Assembly (NCBI GenBank): GCA_902803685.1
Contig: CADCQR010000096.1
Coordinates: 1 to 6,906, forward strand
From: an uncultured Erysipelotrichaceae bacterium
GTDB lineage: Bacteria > Bacillota_I > Bacilli_A > RF39 > UBA660
Direction: 5' to 3'
Length of the DNA stretch: 6,906 nucleotides
The notes beneath the pieces were generated by a model. The model saw only the letters and a program-made list of their open reading frames with translations. It searched no databases and had not been told where the DNA came from. Below, one piece after another: positions 1 to 6,460 of this stretch. The stretch's first letter is position 1; each line of letters opens with the position of its first letter. The position numbers and the translations under genes are program-made.

Positions 1-1055
1 GCATGTTGTACTTTATCTATATCATAACCACAATCCCTATAAAACCTCCATAATACTTCTTCTATATGTAATCCCTCATATCCAGGAGAAGATAGTTGAG
101 TAGTATCAACTATTAAGAATGGTCTTTCTATATATTTTGCAATGAGAGACATTAATGCTGTTTTTCCAACACCAGTTTCACCTGTTAATAATATTCCTAA
201 CTTCTTATGATTTGTTAAGTCTCTTCTAGCAATTTCTACAATCATTTCCTTAGCTGGTTCATTCTGAGCTACTAACGTTTTGGTCACTTGACTAAGTAGC
301 TTGTTTACGTCAATTGGCTGAGTTAATTTAGCCCCAGTACTGACTTCACTTTCTTTATCATTCTCCCCAGTTGCATCTTTAATGGCATCTGCTATAATTT
401 CAATGTTTTCACTATATTCAGCCAATAGCTCTGCTAGACCTGCCAATTGCTGTAAATCAAGTTCTCCACTCTCAATTTTTGTCAACAGTTTGTCTACTGC
501 CAAATCATCTCCTACATCTATTTTACTTAATGACAATTTATCATATTCGCTAATATCATCAGATTCACTAGGTTCTTCTTCTGAAATAAGCCCAGAAAAG
601 AATCTTTTCCAGTATGAACTAATAACATCTTCATAATTATATTTTATTGTAAGGCATTTTTCATCATCACCCATTTTGCATAGGTAATATACATGTTCAG
701 CACCCATATCATAAGCGGAAAGTATAGCATTTTTGTTCAATTCTTCTGAATTTTTTATTGGTTCTTCATCATCACTTTCACCCAACATTTGAACTCCATA
801 TTTTTCTTTAGCAGCTTCTAATGACATAACATTTGCGCATGCATAAGGGTCTTGACATATATATGGAGTACAAGAGTTTATATTACTGTATTGGTTATCG
901 CAGCTGTCTATAAAGAGTTGAGAATCCTCATAATAAGTGCCTGTCTCGGTACCGCTATAGACAAATATAAAAGTTTCATTAGATATAGGTATTTTTCTTA
1001 CAATCGTCGCAATATATGGCTTTGTTTCTAACTCTTCCACAGGAATTTCTTTCAT
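1..1055 (-). CDS. ClpX-like AAA+ ATPase, C-terminus beyond the window
   Basis: Reading leftward from ATG at 1055, the frame stays open for 351 codons to the window edge. GAGGGGG lies about eight bases before the ATG and supports this start. Residues about 248-351 resemble the start of the ClpX AAA+ module: VAQNEPAKE (262-270) matches the ClpX 'IGQ..AK' segment, GETGVGKT (292-299) is the Walker A P-loop, and RPFLIVDTTQLSSPGYEGL (311-329) matches the ClpX stretch leading into pore loop 1. ClpX usually has GYVG there; this protein has GYEG. Walker B, sensors and the peptidase-docking loop would lie off the window. The first 245 or so residues are not the short zinc-finger domain of ClpX. They contain C52, C62, C67 and C73, an acidic patch around 155-170, and an acidic, Leu-rich stretch around 185-225. 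The family role of ClpX is ATP-driven protein unfolding, usually with ClpP; the substrate and partner here are unknown. It is more likely a divergent ClpX relative than housekeeping ClpX. Confidence 0.85.
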   Translation of the reverse strand, partial: MKEIPVEELETKPYIATIVRKIPISNETFIFVYSGTETGTYYEDSQLFIDSCDNQYSNINSCTPYICQDPYACANVMSLEAAKEKYGVQMLGESDDEEPIKNSEELNKNAILSAYDMGAEHVYYLCKMGDDEKCLTIKYNYEDVISSYWKRFFSGLISEEEPSESDDISEYDKLSLSKIDVGDDLAVDKLLTKIESGELDLQQLAGLAELLAEYSENIEIIADAIKDATGENDKESEVSTGAKLTQPIDVNKLLSQVTKTLVAQNEPAKEMIVEIARRDLTNHKKLGILLTGETGVGKTALMSLIAKYIERPFLIVDTTQLSSPGYEGLHIEEVLWRFYRDCGYDIDKVQH

Positions 1056-1094
1056 ATAAATAACCCCCTCACAGTTACTATAAGTCGGTTACTT

Positions 1095-1123
1095 ACTATA
1101 AAATAAAAATCATTGAAAGTCAA
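1095..1123 (-). promoter_or_regulatory. promoter of the ClpX-like gene
   Basis: On the minus strand, TTGACT (1123-1118) and TATAGT (1100-1095) are separated by exactly 17 bases, close to the sigma-A consensus. Transcription would start near 1088, giving a leader of about 33 bases that holds the GAGGGGG ribosome binding site. The -35 box starts in the distal arm and ends in the loop of the deoD terminator hairpin, so the two signals share the same DNA. Confidence 0.65.
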
Positions 1124-1131
1124 TGATTTTT
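1105..1131 (-). terminator. intrinsic terminator after deoD
   Basis: A perfect 12-bp inverted repeat (1105-1116 with 1120-1131) has a 3-base loop. On the minus strand the second arm runs into a T-rich tract (TTTTTATTTTAT), as in a rho-independent terminator. The stem is AT-rich and its first base overlaps the deoD stop codon, so the hairpin forms at the very end of the coding sequence. The symmetric A/T arms could in principle also work on the other strand, but no plus-strand gene ends here. Confidence 0.75.
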
Positions 1132-1832
1132 TATTTAAGTATTGATTCTAATGCTAATTCAATCATTTTATTGAATGAATTCTGACGTTCTTCGGCTGTT
1201 GTTTCCTCGTGAGTTATTAAATTATCTGAAACAGTCAATATAGCAGCTGCTTTTTTATTTAGATTTATCGCATTAGCAAATAATGCAAATGTTTCCATTT
1301 CTGTCGCTATACACTGGTATCTAGTAGTTAACAATTCAATATCCGCATGATTATAAAATGTATCTGTACAGAAAACATTTCCATAGTGCATAGAAATTCC
1401 CAACTCCTTTGCAGCGATTCTAATCTTATCATTAAGATCTTCACTACTAGAAAGTGTTTTTCTCAGCTGGTCGGACAATTCCTTTAAGTAATTAGAATAT
1501 GAATATGTATTGTCTACTAAAACAACTTCGTAAAGTCCTAATTCTTTTTTTAACGAACCACAAGTACCAACTCTTATTATTTCTTCAACACCATACTGTT
1601 CAAATAATTCATGTGAATATATTCCCATACTTGGGTTTCCCATACCAGATGAAAATATTGTTACTCTCTTCCCTTTATAGTAACCTGTATAAGCCAATTG
1701 GTTCCTAATTTGATTAACTAATTTATAATCTGTTAAATATGTTTCTGCAATCATTTTACAACGCAATGGATCGCCTGGCATAATTACTATTTTGGCTATT
1801 TCTCCATCTTTTGCTTCTATATGTGGTGTCAT
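1131..1832 (-). CDS. deoD: purine nucleoside phosphorylase, DeoD type
   Basis: This 233-residue cytosolic enzyme has the usual length of hexameric bacterial purine nucleoside phosphorylase. That family splits purine (deoxy)ribonucleosides with phosphate into the free base and (deoxy)ribose-1-phosphate, for purine salvage. Signatures visible in order: TPHI with H4; the phosphate-binding MPGDPLR (18-24); R43; SGMGNPS (62-68); RVGTCG (87-92); DTFY (157-160), with F159 and Y160 as base-stacking aromatics; TEME (177-180), which contacts the ribose; and SDN (202-204), where D203 corresponds to the catalytic Asp204 of the E. coli enzyme. R216 in TTAEERQ matches the partner catalytic arginine. The start ATG at 1832 is preceded by AAAGGAGGG at a five-base distance. 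The gene appears intact, has its own promoter and terminator, and lies 53 bp after the transporter gene. No other deo or nucleoside-uptake gene is visible in the window. Confidence 0.96.
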   Translation of the reverse strand: MTPHIEAKDGEIAKIVIMPGDPLRCKMIAETYLTDYKLVNQIRNQLAYTGYYKGKRVTIFSSGMGNPSMGIYSHELFEQYGVEEIIRVGTCGSLKKELGLYEVVLVDNTYSYSNYLKELSDQLRKTLSSSEDLNDKIRIAAKELGISMHYGNVFCTDTFYNHADIELLTTRYQCIATEMETFALFANAINLNKKAAAILTVSDNLITHEETTAEERQNSFNKMIELALESILK

Positions 1833-1880
1833 AAAAACCCTCCTTTACTATACACATTGTATCATAAAATGAGGGTCTTT
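1833..1880 (-). promoter_or_regulatory. possible hairpin hiding the deoD ribosome binding site
   Basis: On the minus strand AAAGACCCTC (1880-1871) can pair with GAGGGTTTTT (1842-1833), making ten pairs including one G-U, with a 28-base loop. The second arm contains the GAGGG core of the deoD Shine-Dalgarno sequence. Only a transcript reading through from the transporter gene would carry both arms; one starting at the deoD promoter would lack the first. The following TTTTT could alternatively make this a poor terminator for the transporter. The long loop keeps confidence low. Confidence 0.35.
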
Positions 1881-1883
1881 CAA
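1856..1883 (-). promoter_or_regulatory. promoter of deoD
   Basis: The minus strand has TTGAAA (1883-1878), a 16-base spacer, and TACAAT (1861-1856) preceded by TGA, which makes an extended -10 element. The predicted start is near 1849, leaving a short leader of about 17 bases with AAAGGAGGG (1846-1838). The -35 box begins only three bases after the transporter stop codon. A second TATAGT (about 1853-1848) lies just downstream but has no good -35 partner. Confidence 0.65.
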
Positions 1884-1885
1884 TA

Positions 1886-4800
1886 TTATTTTTTATGAAC
1901 TAACGCTTTATCAAGCGAAGCCAAAACTGAAGGTAGTATAAACAAAACTAATAAAGTTGCACATAAAGTTCCTTGCGAGATAGTCATACATATTTTAGAG
2001 GATATAGCATTAGCAAAAAATCCAACTATAAACGTTACAATAATTAGTACAGAAGCACTGGTTAATATAGTATGAATTGATTGCTTATAAGCGTTTATCA
2101 AAGCACCTTTTTTATTATATGTACCTCTATATTCTATATAATATGATGTATATAAAATAGCATAATCAATAGTTGCACCCATAAGAATACTTTGTACTAT
2201 TAGTAATGATATAAAGTAAACATTTCCACCAAATATAGATAATATAAACATTGTTATATATACGCTGCACTGAATAATCAAAGTTAATATGAATGGAATA
2301 AATACAGATTTAAACGTAACTGCTACTACTGTAAAAATTAATATCATAGTTAATAAAGATATAAAATTAAATTCTTTACCAAATGTTGAATTTAAATCAT
2401 AAGCCATTGGTGAATTTCCTATTAAGTAATTATCATTTTTAGTTTTACTTAAATCTGATTTTAAATCTTTTATAAATTCAAATGTATTATCATCTTCATA
2501 ACCATAATCAGTATATATAACTGCTCTAGAATAATTCTTTCCTACTAACATTTTTTTTGCTTCAGTAATGGTTTTTTTACTTTCAAGAATCTCTTGTTTC
2601 ATATCATCTTCAATAAATTCTGAAAATTTATCTTCTTTAAGAATATCATCATTTAAATAATTTACAAATTCTTCAAGTGTTAATTTGTATACATTAGAGT
2701 ATGAGTTAACGCTTCCATAATAAAGATATAGTAAATCTAATAAATTATAATCGAATTTTTGTTCACTCAATGGAGAAAGTGTTTCATACATATTAATACT
2801 AGTATACTTTTTATTTGCTGAACTATCATTCATTATTAAATTTAGAGTAGATAATTTATTTCTTGTTTCATTACTTATATTTCCATTAAATCTGGGGTTA
2901 CTTACAACTTCTGTTAAAATAAAATCTGTTAGTTCTTTAATAGAAATAGTTTGATTATAATTATTTATCAAATCATAATTAGAATACAACAATCGCATAT
3001 CAGTTGTATCTACACCTAGTAATGCACTCATTCCAGTGGCATTATAATATGTATCATTTTCTACTGATGTTATAACATTCCTAAGTGTCTCTAACTGACT
3101 AATTGTTTCACTATCAATTTTAGATAATTCTTTACTATTTTTATATTCTAATACAAAATCTATTATCTCTTTTTTGGTAAATAATTGTTCAGTATACCTT
3201 GATACATACAATCCGTATAGTTTCTTAGTTATTTCCTCATCCATACCAATAATATTAGCCATCTCTGAGTAATTATAATTAGTATATGAGTTGTCAATAA
3301 TACTTTTTACTTTAGTTAAAGATTCTATTTTTTCATCATCTAAGTTAGTTGCTAATAAAGGATTATCCTTATTATCAATTATATAAGATATTAATTCTTT
3401 AGGGGTTGATGCCAATTTACTATTTTTGCTGTCTAGTAATACATATAAAATTTTAGTATATTTCTCATCAATTCCAATTAAGCTAGATAAATCATGGTAA
3501 GTTAAATTATCACCATCATCATATGCTTTTTTTATAGCTTCTGATTTCTCATATAAATTTTCTATCTTATTTTTTAAAGCTACTTTTAATTTTTCATATA
3601 GTTCTTTTATAGAAATATCTTTATACTCTTCTAGATTTAACTCACTAATAATATTGGGAATCTTCTCTTCTAATTCTTCTATACTGATATTTTCATTCAC
3701 ATCATAATTCTTAATATAATCAACGATAGTATTTATATCATCATAATTTAAATCTTTAATAAAATCTGGGTTTTCCTTAATTTGATTTAAAAGATTATTC
3801 AATACTTCTATGCTCTGATCACTAATATTTTTTAATGTATAGGTGGAATTATTATCTTTATCTAAGTTTAATAATATTAATAACAATTTTATCTTAGACT
3901 CATCAGTATCAACCCATCCACTTAGTTCTTCAGCACCCATCACTTTTGAAGCCTCTTGAGTATTACTATATTTATTTAATAATCTAATCTTGTCTATTGC
4001 ATTTTCGTCAAATTGTGATGCATATGTTGGATTAGTAACAATATCATTCAGTAAGAATGAAGAAAAATCATACATAGACATCTTATAGTCAACACCGTTT
4101 GTTACATTGTAGTATAAATAAAGATTATCCATTATCGTTTCATCAACACCAAATAATGATGCCATTTCTTTACTACTATATTTAGTATTAAGAGTATTTA
4201 CATTAATGAAGCTATTTAACTTATTTAATTTCCTTAATATATCATCATTTATATATGGTTTAAATATATCATTATTTAAGACGTCTCTATAAACATACTC
4301 TATAAATTCGTTAATAGTTAATTGAGTATCTGTATTGTATGAATGATAATATAGAAGTAAATTATCAATACTGCTTTTTTCAATACCTAATATTTCGGCC
4401 AGTTCTGCCGAAGTTCTCTGTTTACGGAATTCTTCTGGTATAGCAAAATATTTAAGTTTGGCTATATCAGTCTTAGTATCAACACTAACGTGTTTGGCAA
4501 GAGATTCTTTGGTATATACCTCATTTTCTATGAAGGTTATAAAATCCCGTGTAGACAATTCTACGGTGTTATTTGAGGCGTAATAGTTATAATAAACCAT
4601 TCTTAATAGATAATCATCTATTTCTTTTTCAGTACCTAACTCATCAATTCTTTTTGTTAACCCCTGATAAGTTAATTTTTCACCTATAGTATTCCCATAA
4701 CACATAACTTTAGAAACATGTGCAGAATTAACATTACGACATATTTTAGCAACTTCCTCTTCATCTTTACTATTGTATACTATAGCCATTTGATTATCAT

Positions 4801-5917
4801 TTGGAAATACAGTATGAACCACATCGTTCTGACTTTCAGTGTATAGTATTTTCAAATTTCCCTTTAATACATAGCTAACTCCAAACATTATTATTATTAA
4901 TGCTAAACCAACATATCTTAAATTATATGATGTAATAGCTATTTTATTTGTTTTTATATCTAAATGTTTTTTCTTTGTCATTTCTATCAAATTATCAAAC
5001 ATCAAAATAAGTCCCGGTAATACTGCAAATATACATACTAGACTAAGTAATACGCCTTTAGCAAGAACAAATCCTAAGTCTTTTCCTATTGTAAAGGACA
5101 TAAATACTAGAGCCATAAGACCAACTATTGTAGTAACAGAAGATGATGAAATTGACGAGAAAGAATTATGTAAAGCTTTTTTCATAGCTTCTTTCTTTTC
5201 AATATTTTGGCCTTTCTCTTGAGTGTATCTATTCATCAACATAATGGAATAATCCATTGATAATGCCATTTGCAATATCGCACATATTGAATCTGTAACA
5301 TTAGATACACTAGGAAAAATTATATTTGTTCCTTTATTGAGATATACAGCCAAACCAATTGTAAATAGAAATAAGAATGGCTCTATATATGAATCACACA
5401 TAATAATTAAGATTACGATAGCACTACCAATTGCTGTAAATATAATCCAACTAGGTAACACAGGCTTATTTTCATCATAGATAGAGCCAGAAAGATTAAT
5501 TTTATAGTCAGAAAATTTCTCATTTATTGAATCATACACCTTAGCTGCTGTTTTACTATCTGAATAATCAGAAACATCTATGCGATAAAGCGTGTATCCA
5601 TCTCTATTATAGTCATTTGTAAATTCATATTCTACTTCTTGTATTCCATCAATGGTTGCTAACTCATCTAATATTTTCTCTTCTTGTCCTGCAATATTTT
5701 CAAACATAACATACAAGTCTGATTTTTTTTCTTTATCAAACTCCCTATCCATTATTTCCATACCAATTCTAGTTTCACTATTTTTTGGTAAGTACTTAGA
5801 TATGTCATCATTAATTGTTACTTTGGTCGACAGAAAAATACTAATGCAAGTCAGTACTATAAAAAGTATTAAAACAAAATATCTTTTTTCAACGATAAAT
5901 TCTGCTACTTTCTTCAT
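1886..5917 (-). CDS. RND/MMPL-family membrane transporter with giant repeat-bearing extracytoplasmic domain
   Basis: This 1343-residue integral membrane protein has the MMPL/HAE3 plan. TM1 is at about 12-30, followed by a first outer domain (31-155), TM2-6 (about 156-307), a Lys-rich cytoplasmic linker (308-332) and TM7 (333-350). A very large second outer domain (351-1183) follows, then TM8-12 (about 1184-1335) and a short cytoplasmic tail. In TM4, MALSMDYSIMLMNRY carries D222-Y223; in TM10, ATIDYAILYTSYY carries D1251-Y1252. These Asp-Tyr pairs match the proton-relay positions known in MmpL proteins, so proton-driven export of a lipid or other hydrophobic or envelope molecule is the likely role; the substrate is unknown. 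YLIGNSPMAYD (1164-1174) just before TM8 resembles related Clostridia MMPL proteins I recall. Residues about 415-1095 are repeats, making the protein longer than typical 700-1000-residue family members. The ATG at 5917 follows GGGGGGAG at a good distance. The gene appears intact, has its own promoter, and has no clear terminator before deoD. Confidence 0.9.
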   Translation of the reverse strand: MKKVAEFIVEKRYFVLILFIVLTCISIFLSTKVTINDDISKYLPKNSETRIGMEIMDREFDKEKKSDLYVMFENIAGQEEKILDELATIDGIQEVEYEFTNDYNRDGYTLYRIDVSDYSDSKTAAKVYDSINEKFSDYKINLSGSIYDENKPVLPSWIIFTAIGSAIVILIIMCDSYIEPFLFLFTIGLAVYLNKGTNIIFPSVSNVTDSICAILQMALSMDYSIMLMNRYTQEKGQNIEKKEAMKKALHNSFSSISSSSVTTIVGLMALVFMSFTIGKDLGFVLAKGVLLSLVCIFAVLPGLILMFDNLIEMTKKKHLDIKTNKIAITSYNLRYVGLALIIIMFGVSYVLKGNLKILYTESQNDVVHTVFPNDNQMAIVYNSKDEEEVAKICRNVNSAHVSKVMCYGNTIGEKLTYQGLTKRIDELGTEKEIDDYLLRMVYYNYYASNNTVELSTRDFITFIENEVYTKESLAKHVSVDTKTDIAKLKYFAIPEEFRKQRTSAELAEILGIEKSSIDNLLLYYHSYNTDTQLTINEFIEYVYRDVLNNDIFKPYINDDILRKLNKLNSFINVNTLNTKYSSKEMASLFGVDETIMDNLYLYYNVTNGVDYKMSMYDFSSFLLNDIVTNPTYASQFDENAIDKIRLLNKYSNTQEASKVMGAEELSGWVDTDESKIKLLLILLNLDKDNNSTYTLKNISDQSIEVLNNLLNQIKENPDFIKDLNYDDINTIVDYIKNYDVNENISIEELEEKIPNIISELNLEEYKDISIKELYEKLKVALKNKIENLYEKSEAIKKAYDDGDNLTYHDLSSLIGIDEKYTKILYVLLDSKNSKLASTPKELISYIIDNKDNPLLATNLDDEKIESLTKVKSIIDNSYTNYNYSEMANIIGMDEEITKKLYGLYVSRYTEQLFTKKEIIDFVLEYKNSKELSKIDSETISQLETLRNVITSVENDTYYNATGMSALLGVDTTDMRLLYSNYDLINNYNQTISIKELTDFILTEVVSNPRFNGNISNETRNKLSTLNLIMNDSSANKKYTSINMYETLSPLSEQKFDYNLLDLLYLYYGSVNSYSNVYKLTLEEFVNYLNDDILKEDKFSEFIEDDMKQEILESKKTITEAKKMLVGKNYSRAVIYTDYGYEDDNTFEFIKDLKSDLSKTKNDNYLIGNSPMAYDLNSTFGKEFNFISLLTMILIFTVVAVTFKSVFIPFILTLIIQCSVYITMFILSIFGGNVYFISLLIVQSILMGATIDYAILYTSYYIEYRGTYNKKGALINAYKQSIHTILTSASVLIIVTFIVGFFANAISSKICMTISQGTLCATLLVLFILPSVLASLDKALVHKK
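2633..4675 (-). repeat. protein-level repeat array inside the transporter (about 8-9 units of 75-80 residues)
   Basis: Within residues about 415-1095, each unit opens with a short helix-like motif and a glycine: YSSKEMASLFG at 580, YNYSEMANIIG at 881 and YNATGMSALLG at 958. It continues with a V/I/M-D/E pair, a hydrophobic LL-LYY run and a T/S-x-x-E-F/L-I-x-F/Y-V/L motif such as LTINEFIEYV (533) or ISIKELTDFI (991). It closes with an amphipathic L..L..L stretch. Junction glycines or equivalents fall near 511, 590, 669, 815, 891, 968 and 1050, mostly 76-82 apart. The 669-815 gap is about twice as long and seems to hold a decayed extra unit (ISIEELEEKI near 744, ISIKELYEKL near 768). The copies are too diverged to count as DNA repeats. 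The fold is unknown; the pattern suggests an all-helical tandem repeat on the outer face. Confidence 0.75.
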
Positions 5918-5931
5918 TTATACTCCCCCCT

Positions 5932-5947
5932 ATTGTCGATTGACATT
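5932..5947. promoter_or_regulatory. small palindrome at the transporter transcription start, possible operator
   Basis: TGTC (5934-5937) and GACA (5942-5945) form an interrupted palindrome, extended by matching outer bases at 5932 and 5947. It falls at and just after the predicted start of the transporter transcript, where a repressor could act. MMPL-type exporters are often controlled by TetR- or MarR-type repressors, but no regulator gene is visible here. The arms are short and this could be chance. Confidence 0.25.
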
Positions 5948-5951
5948 CATG

Positions 5952-5980
5952 ATTATATCAAATTTTCAAAAAAAATTAAA
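5952..5980 (-). promoter_or_regulatory. promoter of the transporter gene
   Basis: The minus strand has TATAAT (5957-5952), a perfect -10 box, preceded by TGA, giving an extended -10. The best -35 candidate at 17 bases is TTTAAT (5980-5975), a weak match. An A/T tract lies between and upstream and may act as an UP-like element. The predicted start is near 5945, giving a leader of about 28 bases with GGGGGGAG before the ATG. Confidence 0.6.
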
Positions 5981-6073
5981 GTATATTTTTATTGATTTAT
6001 ATGTATATATGTAAATCACAACGTTTTATTCCACTAAAAAAGGCTTATTTGAAGTGATATGATAAAATTCAAT

Positions 6074-6080
6074 AAAGGAG
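6074..6080 (+). promoter_or_regulatory. ribosome binding site of IS orfA
   Basis: AAAGGAG lies eight bases before ATG 6089, which is followed by GGAAGGCCT. This selects 6089 as the start over the in-frame ATG at 6059, which has no ribosome binding site and would place this AAAGGAG inside the coding region. Confidence 0.7.
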
Positions 6081-6088
6081 ATGATTAT

Positions 6089-6460
6089 ATGGGAAGGCCT
6101 ATAGGAACAAATAATGTTATGAGAACACCTGAAGAAAAAGAAAAATTAGTTTTAGAATATTTTGATTCCAAAGTTGGATATAGAAGATTCGCGGAAAGTA
6201 AAGACATCCATCCTAGTATATTTGCCAAATGGATTAAATTATATCGTGAGAGTGGTATTGAAGGATTGAAGTCTAAAACTGGAAGACATAATAATCCAAA
6301 TTGTGGAAGATATAATAGAAACAAAACTGAAATAGAAAAATTAGAAGAAAAACTCTTAAAAAAAGAAATTGAGTTGATGAGATAAAAAAAAGGTTATGTG
6401 GTGAAAGGAGTTGGTGTAAAAAAGGAATACGTTTCTATATCAGATGTGAATATCAAATAA
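6089..6460 (+). pseudogene. IS3-family transposase OrfA with in-frame stop
   Basis: OrfA of IS3 elements is the DNA-binding part of the transposase. From ATG 6089 the first 98 codons encode MGRPIGTNN, a helix-turn-helix around residues 14-60 (YRRFAESKDIHPSIFAKWIK at 31-50), and a charged, Leu-rich zipper-like helix at about 80-98 ending KKEIELMR. A TAA follows at 6383-6385. The same frame then stays open for 24 codons, reading KKGYVVKGVGVKKEYV and on to DVNIK, before TAA 6458-6460. I recall intact relatives with an 'RLKKGY.VKG.G..KE' tail, so the TAA looks like a TTA (Leu) codon changed by one base. In the orfB phase the same stretch gives Cys-, Trp- and Arg-rich sequence (RLCGERSWC), which does not look like real protein. 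An alternative is that OrfA naturally ends at 6385; the tail pattern argues against that. Confidence 0.72.

Noticed and set aside
382..636. 84-codon plus-strand open frame
   Set aside because: It is antisense to the ClpX-like gene, Ser-rich low-complexity, and has no ribosome binding site; a shadow frame.
1499..1708. 69-codon plus-strand open frame
   Set aside because: It lies wholly opposite deoD, whose protein is clearly recognisable.
5652..6014. 120-codon plus-strand open frame across the transporter start
   Set aside because: It is antisense to the transporter N-terminus, has no ribosome binding site, and its tail runs through AT-rich intergenic DNA.
6059..6088. Upstream ATG as the start of IS orfA
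   Set aside because: It lacks a ribosome binding site; the AAAGGAG at 6074-6080 points to ATG 6089.
6085..6324. 79-codon minus-strand open frame
   Set aside because: It is opposite IS orfA, whose helix-turn-helix protein is recognisable.
6358..6372. A-run as the IS3 programmed frameshift site
   Set aside because: A -1 slip there reaches TGA at 6370-6372 after two codons, so no OrfAB fusion results.
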